64,000 nt of DNA from Synchiropus splendidus. Taxonomy: Eukaryota; Chordata; Actinopteri; Syngnathiformes; Callionymidae. The notes beneath the pieces were generated by a model, which was not told where the DNA came from, did no database searches, and worked only from the letters and a program-made list of their open reading frames with translations. The stretch is from positions 136,501 to 200,500 of the forward strand of contig NW_026527082.1 of NCBI RefSeq assembly GCF_027744825.2, written 5' to 3'. Positions 40,045 to 53,582 of this stretch are shown one piece after another; position 1 is the first letter of the stretch; every line of letters starts with the position of its first letter. The translations under genes were made by a program, and so were the position numbers.

Positions 40045-40797
40045 CACTATAGCAGAAAGGGTCTTTCTAGTAGTTGCACATCAAATCTAAACTGTCTGAA
40101 GTGTTTTTCCAAAGTTATCAACACTTTTATGTTTGGCGTTCCGAAACCCACCTTATCTCAGGCTGAAAAGCGTTTTTACGCATTGTGCCATAACTTTTCA
40201 GGGAAGCTTCAGAACATGAAATTTTAACCTCCCACTATAGCAGAAAGGGTCTTTCTAGTAGGTGCACATCAAATCTAAGCTGTCTGAAGTGTTTTTCGAA
40301 AGTTATCAACACTTTTATGTTTGGCGTTCCGAAACGCACCTTATCTCAGGCTGAAAAGCGTTTTTGTGCATTGTGCCATAACTTTTCAGGGAAGCTTCAG
40401 AACATGAAATTTTAACCTCCCACTATAGCAGAAAGGGTCTTTCTAGTAGTTGCACATCAAATCTAAGCTGTCTGAAGTGTTTTTCAAAAGTTATCAACAC
40501 TTTTATGTTTGGCGTTCCGAAACCCACCTTATCTCAGGCTGAAAAGCGTTTTTGTGCATTGTGCCATAACTTTTCAGGAAAGCTTCAGAACATGAAATTT
40601 TAACCTCCCACTATAGCAGAAAGGGTCTTTCTAAGTAGTTGCACATCAAATCTAAGCTCTCTGAAGTGTTTTTCGAAAGTTATCAACACTTTTATGTTTG
40701 GCGTTCCGAAACCCACCTTATCTCAGGCTGAAAAGCGTTTTTACGCATTGTGCCATAACTTTTCAGGGAAGCTTCAGAACATGAAATTTTAACCTCC
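39105..40797 (+). repeat. 9-monomer block, partner of 43806-45498 (4701-bp offset)
   Basis: The order a D B C A(cacgtt) B E(gaaacgc) D G is repeated at 43806-45498. Markers pair at 4701 bp: CACGTT 39961/44662, GAAACGCACC 40331/45032 and CTAAGTAG 40631/45332. The offset is 25 monomers plus one inserted base. The G monomer with the insertion is therefore duplicated together with its neighbours, not mutated twice. Confidence 0.9.
40609..40797 (+). repeat. 189-bp monomer, +1 insertion (class G)
   Basis: TTCTAAGTAGTTG replaces the usual TTCTAGTAGTTG at monomer position 25, giving a 189-bp unit. It is the first length change after 216 monomers of exact 188-bp spacing. The class profile is unusual (T30, G47, C50, G66, C75, AC134-135) and combines C-like and B-like states. 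Related copies are at 45310, 55651 and 56968. Confidence 0.95.
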
Positions 40798-43241
40798 CAC
40801 TATAGCAGAAAGGGTCTTTCTAGTAGTTGCACATCAAATCTAAACTGTCTGAAGTGTTTTTCCAAAGTTATCAACACTTTTATGTTTGGCGTTCCGAAAC
40901 CCACCTTATCTCAGGCTGAAAAGCGTTTTTACGCATTGTGCCATAACTTTTCAGGGAAGCTTCAGAACATGAAATTTTAACCTCCCACTATAGCAGAAAG
41001 GGTCTTTCTAGTAGGTGCACATCAAATCTAAGCTCTCTGAAGTGTTTTTCGAAAGTTATCAACACTTTTATGTTTGGCGTTCCGAAACCCACCTTATCTC
41101 AGGCTGAAAAGCGTTTTTGTGCATTGTGCCATAACTTTTCAGGGAAGCTTCAGAACATGAAATTTTAACCTCCCACTATAGCAGAAAGGGTCTTTCTAGT
41201 AGTTGCACATCAAATCTAAACTGTCTGAAGTGTTTTTCCAAAGTTATTAACACTTTTATGTTTGGCGTTCCGTAACCCACCTTATCTCAGGCTGAAAAGC
41301 GTTTTTGTGCATTGTGCCATAACTTTTCAGGGAAGCTTCAGAACATGAAATTTTAACCTCCCACTATAGCAGAAAGGGTCTTTCTAGTAGTTGCACATCA
41401 AATCTAAACTGTCTGAAGTGTTTTTCCAAAGTTATCAACACTTTTATGTTTGGCGTTCCGAAACCCACCTTATCTCAGGCTGAAAAGCGTTTTTGTGCAT
41501 TGTGCCATAACTTTTCAGGGAAGCTTCAGAACATGAAATTTTAACCTCCCACTATAGCAGAAAGGGTCTTTCTAGTAGTTGCACATCAAATCTAAGCTGT
41601 CTGAAGTGTTTTTCGAAAGTTATCAACACTTTTATGTTTGGCGTTCCGAAACCCACCTTATCTCTGGCTGAAAAGCGTTTTTGTGCATTGTGCCATAACT
41701 TTTCAGGAAAGCTTCAGAACATGAAATTTTAACCTCCCACTATAGCAGAAAGGGTCGTTCTAGTAGTTGCACATCAAATCTAAACTGTCTGAAGTGTTTT
41801 TCCAAAGTTATCAACACTTTTATGTTTGGCGTTCCGAAACCCACCTTATCTCAGGCTGAAAAGCGTTTTTGTGCATTGTGCCATAACTTTTCAGGAAAGC
41901 TTCAGAACATGAAATTTTAACCTCCCACTATAGCAGAAAGGGTCTTTCTAGTAGTTGCACATCAAATCTAAACTGTCTGAAGTGTTTTTCCAAAGTTATC
42001 AACACTTTTATGTTTGGCGTTCCGAAACCCACCTTATCTCAGGCTGAAAAGCGTTTTTACGCATTGTGCCATAACCTTTCAGGGAAGCTTCAGAACATGA
42101 AATTTTAACCTCCCACTATAGCAGAAAGGGTCTTTCTAGTAGGTGCACATCAAATCTAAGCTCTCTGAAGTGTTTTTCCAAAGTTATCAACACTTTTATG
42201 TTTGGCGTTCCGAAACCCACCTTATCTCAGGCTGAAAAGCGTTTTTGTGCATTGTGCCATAACTTTTCAGGGAAGCTTCAGAACATGAAATTTTAACCTC
42301 CCACTATAGCAGAAAGGGTCTTTCTAGTAGTTGCACATCAAATCTAAACTGTCTGAAGTGTTTTTCCAAAGTTATCAACACTTTTATGTTTGGCGTTCCG
42401 AAACCCACCTTATCTCAGGCTGAAAAGCGTTTTTGTGCATTGTGCCATAACTTTTCAGGGAAGCTTCAGAACATGAAATTTTAACCTCCCACTATAGCAG
42501 AAAGGGTCTTTCTAGTAGTTGCACATCAAATCTAAGCTGTCTGAAGTGTTTTTCAAAAGTTATCAACACTTTTATGTTTGGCGTTCCGAAACCCACCTTA
42601 TCTCAGGCTGAAAAGCGTTTTTGTGCATTGTGCCATAACTTTTCAGGAAAGCTTCAGAACATGAAATTTTAACCTCCCACTATAGCAGAAAGGGTCTTTC
42701 TAGTAGTTGCACATCAAATCTAAACTGTCTGAAGTGTTTTTCCAAAGTTATCAACACTTTTATGTTTGGCGTTCCGAAACCCACCTTATCTCAGGCTGAA
42801 AAGCGTTTTTACGCATTGTGCCATAACTTTTCAGGGAAGCTTCAGAACATGAAATTTTAACCTCCCACTATAGCAGAAAGGGTCTTTCTAGTAGGTGCAC
42901 ATCAAATCTAAGCTCTCTGAAGTGTTTTTCGAAAGTTATCAACACTTTTATGTTTGGCGTTCCGAAACCCACCTTATCTCAGGCTGAAAAGCGTTTTTGT
43001 GCATTGTGCCATAACTTTTCAGGAAAGCTTCAGAACATGAAATTTTAACCTCCCACTATAGCAGAAAGGGTCTTTCTAGTAGTTGCACATCAAATCTAAA
43101 CTGTCTGAAGTGTTTTTCCAAAGTTATTAACACTTTTATGTTTGGCGTTCCGAAACCCACGTTATCTCAGGCTGAAAAGCGTTTTTGTGCATTGTGCCAT
43201 AACTTTTCAGGGAAGCTTCAGAACATGAAATTTTAACCTCC
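40798..43241 (+). repeat. 13-monomer block, second copy (3197-bp offset)
   Basis: It matches 37601-40044 monomer for monomer, including F with CTCTGG, TCGTTC, CCTTTCAGG and CACGTT. It lacks the private CCATATCGCAGG and GTAGAAAG changes of the first copy. It ends after the CACGTT monomer, where the next unit is class a instead of B. Confidence 0.9.
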
Positions 43242-45498
43242 CACTATAGCAGAAAGGGTCTTTCTAGTAGTTGCACATCAAATCTAAACTGTCTGAAGTG
43301 TTTTTCCAAAGTTATCAACACTTTTATGTTTGGCGTTCCGAAACCCACCTTATCTCAGGCTGAAAAGCGTTTTTGTGCATTGTGCCATAACTTTTCAGGG
43401 AAGCTTCAGAACATGAAATTTTAACCTCCCACTATAGCAGAAAGGGTCTTTCTAGTAGTTGCACATCAAATCTAAGCTGTCTGAAGTGTTTTTCGAAAGT
43501 TATCAACACTTTTATGTTTGGCGTTCCGAAACCCACCTTATCTCTGGCTGAAAAGCGTTTTTGTGCATTGTGCCATAACTTTTCAGGAAAGCTTCAGAAC
43601 ATGAAATTTTAACCTCCCACTATAGCAGAAAGGGTCGTTCTAGTAGTTGCACATCAAATCTAAACTGTCTGAAGTGTTTTTCCAAAGTTATCAACACTTT
43701 TATGTTTGGCGTTCCGAAACCCACCTTATCTCAGGCTGAAAAGCGTTTTTGTGCATTGTGCCATAACTTTTCAGGGAAGCTTCAGAACATGAAATTTTAA
43801 CCTCCCACTATAGCAGAAAGGGTCTTTCTAGTAGTTGCACATCAAATCTAAACTGTCTGAAGTGTTTTTCCAAAGTTATCAACACTTTTATGTTTGGCGT
43901 TCCGAAACCCACCTTATCTCAGGCTGAAAAGCGTTTTTGTGCATTGTGCCATAACTTTTCAGGGAAGCTTCAGAACATGAAATTTTAACCTCCCACTATA
44001 GCAGAAAGGGTCTTTCTAGTAGTTGCACATCAAATCTAAGCTGTCTGAAGTGTTTTTCAAAAGTTATCAACACTTTTATGTTTGGCGTTCCGAAACCCAC
44101 CTTATCTCAGGCTGAAAAGCGTTTTTGTGCATTGTGCCATAACTTTTCAGGAAAGCTTCAGAACATGAAATTTTAACCTCCCACTATAGCAGAAAGGGTC
44201 TTTCTAGTAGTTGCACATCAAATCTAAACTGTCTGAAGTGTTTTTCCAAAGTTATCAACACTTTTATGTTTGGCGTTCCGAAACCCACCTTATCTCAGGC
44301 TGAAAAGCGTTTTTACGCATTGTGCCATAACTTTTCAGGGAAGCTTCAGAACATGAAATTTTAACCTCCCACTATAGCAGAAAGGGTCTTTCTAGTAGGT
44401 GCACATCAAATCTAAGCTCTCTGAAGTGTTTTTCGAAAGTTATCAACACTTTTATGTTTGGCGTTCCGAAACCCACCTTATCTCAGGCTGAAAAGCGTTT
44501 TTGTGCATTGTGCCATAACTTTTCAGGAAAGCTTCAGAACATGAAATTTTAACCTCCCACTATAGCAGAAAGGGTCTTTCTAGTAGTTGCACATCAAATC
44601 TAAACTGTCTGAAGTGTTTTTCCAAAGTTATTAACACTTTTATGTTTGGCGTTCCGAAACCCACGTTATCTCAGGCTGAAAAGCGTTTTTGTGCATTGTG
44701 CCATAACTTTTCAGGGAAGCTTCAGAACATGAAATTTTAACCTCCCACTATAGCAGAAAGGGTCTTTCTAGTAGTTGCACATCAAATCTAAACTGTCTGA
44801 AGTGTTTTTCCAAAGTTATCAACACTTTTATGTTTGGCGTTCCGAAACCCACCTTATCTCAGGCTGAAAAGCGTTTTTACGCATTGTGCCATAACTTTTC
44901 AGGGAAGCTTCAGAACATGAAATTTTAACCTCCCACTATAGCAGAAAGGGTCTTTCTAGTAGGTGCACATCAAATCTAAGCTGTCTGAAGTGTTTTTCGA
45001 AAGTTATCAACACTTTTATGTTTGGCGTTCCGAAACGCACCTTATCTCAGGCTGAAAAGCGTTTTTGTGCATTGTGCCATAACTTTTCAGGGAAGCTTCA
45101 GAACATGAAATTTTAACCTCCCACTATAGCAGAAAGGGTCTTTCTAGTAGTTGCACATCAAATCTAAGCTGTCTGAAGTGTTTTTCAAAAGTTATCAACA
45201 CTTTTATGTTTGGCGTTCCGAAACCCACCTTATCTCAGGCTGAAAAGCGTTTTTGTGCATTGTGCCATAACTTTTCAGGAAAGCTTCAGAACATGAAATT
45301 TTAACCTCCCACTATAGCAGAAAGGGTCTTTCTAAGTAGTTGCACATCAAATCTAAGCTCTCTGAAGTGTTTTTCGAAAGTTATCAACACTTTTATGTTT
45401 GGCGTTCCGAAACCCACCTTATCTCAGGCTGAAAAGCGTTTTTACGCATTGTGCCATAACTTTTCAGGGAAGCTTCAGAACATGAAATTTTAACCTCC
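43242..45498 (+). repeat. a F a triplet plus 9-monomer block copy
   Basis: 43242-43805 (a F a with TCGTTC) repeats 41362-41925 at 1880 bp. 43806-45498 repeats 39105-40797 at 4701 bp. CACGTT at 43158 and 44662 lie 1504 bp (8 monomers) apart. The segment thus joins pieces in three registers, consistent with successive unequal exchanges inside one family of copies. Confidence 0.87.
45310..45498 (+). repeat. 189-bp monomer, +1 insertion (copy of 40609)
   Basis: CTAAGTAG at 45332 gives the second 189-bp unit. Class states and both upstream neighbours (E with GAAACGC, then D) match those of the 40609 unit. It derives from block duplication at offset 4701. Confidence 0.94.
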
Positions 45499-46250
45499 CA
45501 CTATAGCAGAAAGGGTCTTTCTAGTAGGTGCACATCAAATCTAAGCTCTCTGAAGTGTTTTTCGAAAGTTATCAACACTTTTATGTTTGGCGTTCCGAAA
45601 CCCACCTTATCTCAGGCTGAAAAGCGTTTTTGTGCATTGTGCCATAACTTTTCAGGGAAGCTTCAGAACATGAAATTTTAACCTCCCACTATAGCAGAAA
45701 GGGTCTTTCTAGTAGTTGCACATCAAATCTAAACTGTCTGAAGTGTTTTTCCAAAGTTATTAACACTTTTATGTTTGGCGTTCCGAAACCCACCTTATCT
45801 CAGGCTGAAAAGCGTTTTTACGCATTGTGCCATAACTTTTCAGGGAAGCTTCAGAACATGAAATTTTAACCTCCCACTATACCAGAAAGGGTCTTTCTAG
45901 TAGGTGCACATCAAATCTAAGCTGTCTGAAGTGTTTTTCGAAAGTTATTAACACTTTTATGTTTGGCGTTCCGAAACCCACCTTATCTCAGGCTGAAAAG
46001 CGTTTTTGTGCATTGTGCCATAACTTTTCAGGGAAGCTTCAGAACATGAAATTTTAACCTCCCACTATAGCAGAAAGGGTCTTTCTAGTAGTTGCACATC
46101 AAATCTAAGCTGTCTGAAGTGTTTTTCAAAAGTTATCAACACTTTTATGTTTGGCGTTCCGAAACCCACCTTATCTCAGGCTGAAAAGCGTTTTTGTGCA
46201 TTGTGCCATAACTTTTCAGGAAAGCTTCAGAACATGAAATTTTAACCTCC

Positions 46251-48011
46251 CACTATAGCAGAAAGGGTCTTTCTAGTAGTTGCACATCAAATCTAAACTG
46301 TCTGAAGTGTTTTTCCAAAGTTATCAACACTTTTATGTTTGGCGTTCCGAAACTAACCTTATCTCAGGCTGAAAAGCGTTTTTACGCATTGTGCCATAAC
46401 TTTTCAGGGAAGCTTCAGAACATGAAATTTTAACCTCCCACTATAGCAGAAAGGGTCTTTCTAGTAGGTGCACATCAAATCTAAGCTGTCTGAAATGTTT
46501 TTCGAAAGTTATCAACACTTTTATGTTTGGCGTTCCGAAACCCACCTTATCTCAGGCTGAAAAGCGTTTTTACGCATTGTGCCATAACTTTTCAGGGAAG
46601 CTTCAGAACATGAAATTTTAACCTCCCACTATAGCAGAAAGGGTCTTTCTAGTAGTTGCACATCAAATCTAAGCTGTCTGAAGTGTTTTTCCAAAGTTAT
46701 CAACACTTTTATGTTTGGCGTTCCGAAACCCACCTTATCTCAGGCTGAAAAGCGTTTTTGTGCATTGTGCCATAACTTTTCAGGAAAGCTTCAGAACATG
46801 AAATTTTAACCTCCCACTATAGCAGAAAGGGTCTTTCTAGTAGTTGCACATCAAATCTAAACTGTCTGAAGTGTTTTTCCAAAGTTATCAACACTTTTAT
46901 GTTTGGCGTTCCGAAACCCACCTTATCTCAGGCTGAAAAGCGTTTTTACGCATTGTGCCATAACTTTTCAGGGAATCTTCAGAACATGAAATTTTAACCT
47001 CCCACTATAGCAGAAAGGGTCTTTCTAGTAGGTGCACATCAAATCTAAGCTCTCTGAAGTGTTTTTCGAAAGTTATCAACACTTTTATGTTTGGCGTTCC
47101 GAAACCCACCATATCTCAGGCTGAAAAGCGTTTTTGTGCATTGTGCCATAACTTTTCAGGGAAGCTTCAGAACATGAAATTTTAACCTCCCACTATAGCA
47201 GAAAGGGTCTTTCTAGTAGTTGCACATCAAATCTAAACTGTCTGAAGTGTTTTTCCAAAGTTATTAACACTTTTATGTTTGGCGTTCCGAAACCCACCTT
47301 ATCTCAGGCTGAAAAGCGTTTTTGTGCATTGTGCCATAACTTTTCAGGGAAGCTTCAGAACATGAAATTTTAACCTCCCACTATAGCAGAAAGGGTCTTT
47401 CTAGTAGTTGCACATCAAATCTAAACTGTCTGAAGTGTTTTTCCAAAGTTATTAACACTTTTATGTTTGGCGTTCCGAAACCCACCTTATCTCAGGCTGA
47501 AAAGCGTTTTTGTGCATTGTGCCATAACTTTTCAGGGAAGCTTCAGAACATGAAATTTTAACCTCCCACTATAGCAGAAAGGGTCTTTCTAGTAGTTGCA
47601 CATCAAATCTAAACTGTCTGAAGTGTTTTTCCAAAGTTATTAACACTTTTATGTTTGGCGTTCCGAAACCCACCTTATCTCAGGCTGAAAAGCGTTTTTG
47701 TGCATTGTGCCATAACTTTTCAGGGAAGCTTCAGAACATGAAATTTTAACCTCCCACTATAGTAGAAAGGGTCTTTCTAGTAGGTGCACATCAAATCTAA
47801 GCTGTCTGAAGTGTTTTTCGAAAGTTATCAACACTTTTATGTTTGGCGTTCCGAAACCCACCTTATCTCAGGCTGAAAAGCGTTTTTGTGCATTGTGCCA
47901 TAACTTTTCAGGGAAGCTTCAGAACATGAAATTTTAACCTCCCACTATAGCAGAAAGGGTCTTTCTAGTAGTTGCACATCAAATCTAAGCTGTCTGAAGT
48001 GTTTTTCCAAA
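46251..48011 (+). repeat. Block repeated at 62240-64000
   Basis: The order B E(ac) D' B C A A A E(gtagaaag) D' reappears at 62240-64000. CTATAGTAGAAAG is at 47762 and 63751, an offset of 15989 bp. That equals 85 monomers plus the nine net bases gained from the five indels between them, so the registers agree exactly. Copy-private changes here are AACTAACC, GAAATGTTT near 46492 and the HindIII-destroying change at 46976. Confidence 0.87.
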
Positions 48012-51000
48012 GTTATCAACACTTTTATGTTTGGCGTTCCGAAACCCACCTTATCTCAGGCTGAAAAGCGTTTTTGTGCATTGTGCCATAACTTTTCAGG
48101 AAAGCTTCAGAACATGAAATTTTAACCTCCCACTATAGCAGAAAGGGTCTTTCTAGTAGTTGCACATCAAATCTAAACTGTCTGAAGTGTTTTTCCAAAG
48201 TTATCAACACTTTTATGTTTGGCGTTCCGAAACCCACCTTATCTCAGGCTGAAAAGCGTTTTTACGCATTGTGCCATAACTTTTCAGGGAAGCTTCAGAA
48301 CATGAAATTTTAACCTCCCACTATAGCAGAAAGGGTCTTTCTAGTAGGTGCACATCAAATCTAAGCTGTCTGAAGTGTTTTTCGAAAGTTATCAACACTT
48401 TTATGTTTGGCGTTCCGAAACCCACCTTATCTCAGGCTGAAAAGCGTTTTTGTGCATTGTGCCATAACTTTTCAGGGAAGCTTCAGAACATGAAATTTTA
48501 ACCTCCCACTATAGCAGAAAGGGTCTTTCTAGTAGTTGCACATCAAATCTAATCTGTCTGAAGTGTTTTTCAAAAGTTATCAACACTTTTATGTTTGGCG
48601 TTCCGAAACCCACCTTATCTCAGGCTGAAAAGCGTTTTTGTGCATTGTGCCATAACTTTTCAGGAAAGCTTCAGAACATGAAATTTTAACCTTCCACTAT
48701 AGCAGAAAGGGTCTTTCTAGTAGTTGCACATCAAATCTAAACTGTCTGAAGTGTTTTTCCAAAGTTATCAACACTTTTATGTTTGGCGTTCCGAAACCCA
48801 CCTTATCTCAGGCTGAAAAGCGTTTTTACGCATTGTGCCATAACTTTTCAGGGAAGCTTCAGAACATGAAATTTTAACCTCCCACTATAGCAGAAAGGGT
48901 CTTTCTAGTAGGTGCACATCAAATCTAAGCTCTCTGAAGTGTTTTTCGAAAGTTATCAACACTTTTATGTTTGGCGTTCCGAAACCCACCTTATCTCAGG
49001 CTGAAAAGCGTTTTTGTGCATTGTGCCATAACTTTTCAGGGAAGCTTCAGAACATGAAATTTTAACCTCCCACTATAGCAGAAAGGGTCTTTCTAGTAGT
49101 TGCACATCAAATCTAAACTGTCTGAAGTGTTTTTCCAAAGTTATCAACACTTTTATGTTTGGCGTTCCGAAACCCACCTTATCTCAGGCTGAAAAGCGTT
49201 TTTACGCATTGTGCCATAACTTTTCAGGGAAGCTTCAGAACATGAAATTTTAACCTCCCACTATTGCAGAAAGGGTCTTTCTAGTAGGTGCACATCAAAT
49301 CTAAGCTGTCTGAAGTGTTTTTCGAAAGTTATTAACACTTTTATGTTTGGCGTTCCGAAACCCACCTTATCTCAGGCTGAAAAGCGTTTTTGTGCATTGT
49401 GCCATAACTTTTCAGGGAAGCTTCAGAACATGAAATTTTAACCTCCCACTATAGCAGAAAGGGTCTTTCTAGTAGTTGCACATCAAATCTAAGCTGTCTG
49501 AAGTGTTTTTCAAAAGTTATCAACACTTTTATGTTTGGCGTTCCGAAACCCACCTTATCTCAGGCTGAAAAGCGTTTTTGTGCATTGTGCCATAACTTTT
49601 CAGGAAAGCTTCAGAACATGAAATTTTAACCTCCCACTATAGCAGAAAGGGTCTTTCTAGTAGTTGCACATCAAATCTAAACTGTCTGAAGTGTTTTTCC
49701 AAAGTTATCAACACTTTTATGTTTGGCGTTCCGAAACCCACCTTATCTCAGGCTGAAAAGCGTTTTTGTGCATTGTGCCATAACTTTTCAGGGAAGCTTC
49801 AGAACATGAAATTTTAACCTCCCACTATAGCAGAAAGGGTCTTTCTAGTAGTTGCACATCAAATCTAAGCTGTCTGAAGTGTTTTTCCAAAGTTATCAAC
49901 ACTTTTATGTTTGGCGTTCCGAAACCCACCTTATCTCAGGCTGAAAAGCGTTTTTGTGCATTGTGCCATAACTTTTCAGGAAAGCTTCAGAACATGAAAT
50001 TTTAACCTCCCACTATAGCAGAAAGGGTCTTTCTAGTAGTTGCACATCAAATCTAAACTGTCTGAAGTGTTTTTCCAAAGTTATCAACACTTTTATGTTT
50101 GGCGTTCCGAAACCCACCTTATCTCAGGCTGAAAAGCGTTTTTACGCATTGTGCCATAACTTTTCAGGGAAGCTTCAGAACATGAAATTTTAACCTCCCA
50201 CTATAGCAGAAAGGGTCTTTCTAGTAGGTGCACATCAAATCTAAGCTGTCTGAAGTGTTTTTCGAAAGTTATCAACACTTTTATGTTTGGCGTTCCGAAA
50301 CCCACCTTATCTCAGGCTGAAAAGCGTTTTTGTGCATTGTGCCATAACTTTTCAGGGAAGCTTCAGAACATAAAATTTTAACCTCCCACTATAGCAGAAA
50401 GGGTCTTTCTAGTAGGTGCACATCAAATCTAAGCTGTCTGAAGTGTTTTTCGAAAGTTATCAACACTTTTATGTTTGGCGTTCCGAAACCCACCTTATCT
50501 CAGGCTGAAAAGCGTTTTTGTGCATTGTGCCATAACTTTTCAGGGAAGCTTCAGAACATGAAATTTTAACCTCCCACTATAGCAGAAAGGGTCTTTCTAG
50601 TAGTTGCACATCAAATCTAAGCTGTCTGAAGTGTTTTTCAAAAGTTATCAACACTTTTATGTTTGGCGTTCCGAAACCCACCTTATCTCAGGCTGAAAAG
50701 CGTTTTTGTGCATTGTGCCATAACTTTTCAGGAAAGCTTCAGAACATGAAATTTTAACCTCCCACTATAGCAGAAAGGGTCTTTCTAGTAGTTGCACATC
50801 AAATCTAAACTGTCTGAAGTGTTTTTCCAAAGTTATCAACACTTTTATGTTTGGCGTTCCGAAACCCACCTTATCTCAGGCTGAAAAGCGTTTTTGTGCA
50901 TTGTGCCATAACTTTTCAGGGAAGCTTCAGAACATGAAATTTTAACCTCCCACTATAGCAGAAAGGGTCTTTCTAGTAGTTGCACATCAAATCTAAGCTG

Positions 51001-53018
51001 TCTGAAGTGTTTTTCAAAAGTTATCAACACTTTTATGTTTGGCGTTCCGAAACCCACCTTATCTCAGGCTGAAAAGCGTTTTTGTGCATTGTGCCATAAC
51101 TTTTCAGGAAAGCTTCAGAACATGAAATTTTAACCTCCCACTATAGCAGAAAGGGTCTTTCTAGTAGTTGCACATCAAATCTAAACTGTCTGAAGTGTTT
51201 TTCCAAAGTTATCAACACTTTTATGTTTGGCGTTCCGAAACCCACCTTATCTCAGGCTGAAAAGCGTTTTTACGCATTGTGCCATAACTTTTCAGGGAAG
51301 CTTCAGAACATGAAATTTTAACCTCCCACTATAGCAGAAAGGGTCTTTCTACTAGGTGCACATCAAATCTAAGCTCTCTGAAGTGTTTTTCGAAAGTTAT
51401 CAACACTTTTATGTTTGGCGTTCCGAAACCCACCTTATCTCAGGCTGAAAAGCGTTTTTGTGCATTGTGCCATAACTTTTCAGGAAAGCTTCAGAACATG
51501 AAATTTTAACCTCCCACTATAGCAGAAAGGGTCTTTCGAGTAGTTGCACATCAAATCTAAACTGTCTGAAGTGTTTTTCCAAAGTTATTAACACTTTTAT
51601 GTTTGGCGTTCCGAAACCCACCTTATCTCAGGCTGAAAAGCGTTTTTGTGCATTGTGCCATAACTTTTCAGGGAAGCTTCAGAACATGAAATTTTAACCT
51701 CCCACTATAGCAGAAAGGGTCTTTCTAGTAGTTGCACATCAAATCTAAACTGTCTGAAGTGTTTTTCCAAAGTTATCAACACTTTTATGTTTGGCGTTCC
51801 GAAACCCACCTTATCTCAGGCTGAAAAGCGTTTTTACGCATTGTGCCATAACTTTTCAGGGAAGCTTCAGAACATGAAATTTTAACCTCCCACTATAGCA
51901 GAAAGGGTCTTTCTAGTAGGTGCACATCAAATCTAAGCTGTCTGAAGTGTTTTTCGAAAGTTATCAACACTTTTATGTTTGGCGTTCCGAAACCCACCTT
52001 ATCTCAGGCTGAAAAGCGTTTTTGTGCATTGTGCCATAACTTTTCAGGGAAGCTTCAGAACATGAAATTTTAACCTCCCACTATAGCAGAAAGGGTCTTT
52101 CTAGTAGTTGCACATCAAATCTAAGCTGTCTGAAGTGTTTTTCCAAAGTTATCAACACTTTTATGTTTGGCGTTCCGAAACCCACCTTATCTCAGGCTGA
52201 AAAGCGTTTTTGTGCATTGTGCCATAACTTTTCAGGAAAGCTTCAGAACATGAAATTTTAACCTCCCACTATAGCAGAAAGGGTCTTTCTAGTAGTTGCA
52301 CATCAAATCTAAACTGTCTGAAGTGTTTTTCCAAAGTTATTAACACTTTTATGTTTGGCGTTCCGAAACCCACCTTATCTCAGGCTGAAAAGCGTTTTTG
52401 TGCATTGTGCCATAACTTTTCAGGGAAGCTTCAGAACATGAAATTTTAACCTCCCACTATAGCAGAAAGGGTCTTTCTAGTAGTTGCACATCAAATCTAA
52501 ACTGTCTGAAGTGTTTTTCCAAAGTTATTAACACTTTTATGTTTGGCGTTCCGAAACCCTCCTTATCTCAGGCTGAAAAGCGTTTTTGTGCATTGTGCCA
52601 TAACTTTTCAGGGAAGCTTCAGAACATGAAATTTTAACCTCCCACTATAGCAGAAAGGGTCTTTCTAGTAGTTGCACATCAAATCTAAACTGTCTGAAGT
52701 GTTTTTCCAAAGTTATTAACACTTTTATGTTTGGCGTTCCGAAACCCACCTTATCTCAGGCTGAAAAGCGTTTTTGTGCATTGTGCCATAACTTTTCAGG
52801 AAAGCTTCAGAACATGAAATTTTAACCTCCCACTATAGCAGAAAGGGTCTTTCTAGTAGTTGCACATCAAATCTAAACTGTCTGAAGTGTTTTTCCAAAG
52901 TTATCAACACTTTTATGTTTGGCGTTCCGAAACCCACCTTATCTCAGGCTGAAAAGCGTTTTTACGCATTGTGCCATAACTTTTCAGGGAAGCTTCAGAA
53001 CATGAAATTTTAACCTCT

Positions 53019-53206
53019 CACTATAGCAGAAACGGTCTTTCTAGTAGTTGCACATCAAATCTAAGCTGTCTGAAGTGTTTTTCAAAAGTTATCAACACTT
53101 TTATGTTTGGCGTTCCGAAACCCACCTTATCTCAGGCTGAAAAGCGTTGTTGTGCATTGTGCCATAACTTTTCAGGAAAGCTTCAGAACATGAAATTTTA
53201 ACCTCC
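53019..53206 (+). repeat. D monomer with several private changes
   Basis: This D unit has AGAAACGGTC near 53028, breaking the left arm of the dyad, and GCGTTGTTGTG near 53146. The preceding junction reads CCTCTCACT. Three changes in about 130 bp is more than in its neighbours. I saw no second copy, so it may be an old single lineage unit. Confidence 0.8.
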
Positions 53207-53394
53207 CACTATAGCAGAAAGGGTCTTTCTAGTAGTTGCACATCAAATCTAAACTGTCTGAAGTGTTTTTCCAAAGTTATCAACACTTTTATGTTTGGCG
53301 TTCCGAAACCCACCTTATCTCAGGCTGAAAAGCGTTTTTACGCATTGTGCCATAACTTTTCAGGGAAGCTTCAGAACATGAAATTTTAACCTCC

Positions 53395-53582
53395 CACTAT
53401 AGCAGAAAGGGTCTTTCTAGTAGGTGCACATCAAATCTAAGCTCTCTGAAGTGTTTTTCCAAAGTTATTAACACTTTTATGTTTGGCGTTCCGTAACCCA
53501 CCTTATCTCAGGCTGAAAAGCGTTTTTGTGCATTGTGCCATAACTTTTCAGGGAAGCTTCAGAACATGAAATTTTAACCTCC
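53395..53582 (+). repeat. Chimeric monomer, C front and A(gtaac) rear
   Basis: The unit has G30, G47 and C50 of class C, then C66, T75 and GTAACCC of the A(gtaac) monomer. At 37789-38164 those two states lie in two adjacent monomers. A single exchange between homologous positions 50-66 removed exactly 188 bp and kept the phase. It sits at the upstream edge of the copied 38-40 kb block. Confidence 0.85.

Larger units (their letters stand above)
45499..53394 (+). repeat. E/D/D'/B-rich satellite segment, 42 monomers
   Basis: This 7.9-kb stretch has exact 188-bp spacing. It is dominated by E-D-B and E-D'-B triplets, interspersed with C A A A runs (47003-47754) and A A A' (52267-52830). D' (C66 in a D background) is common here and rare upstream of 45 kb. 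Private changes are frequent, for example CTATACCAG near 45885, AACTAACC near 46351, GGGAATCTTC at 46971, CTATTGCAG near 49261, CATAAAATT near 50369 and ACCCTCC near 52556. Its 46251-48011 part is repeated at the window end. Confidence 0.85.
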
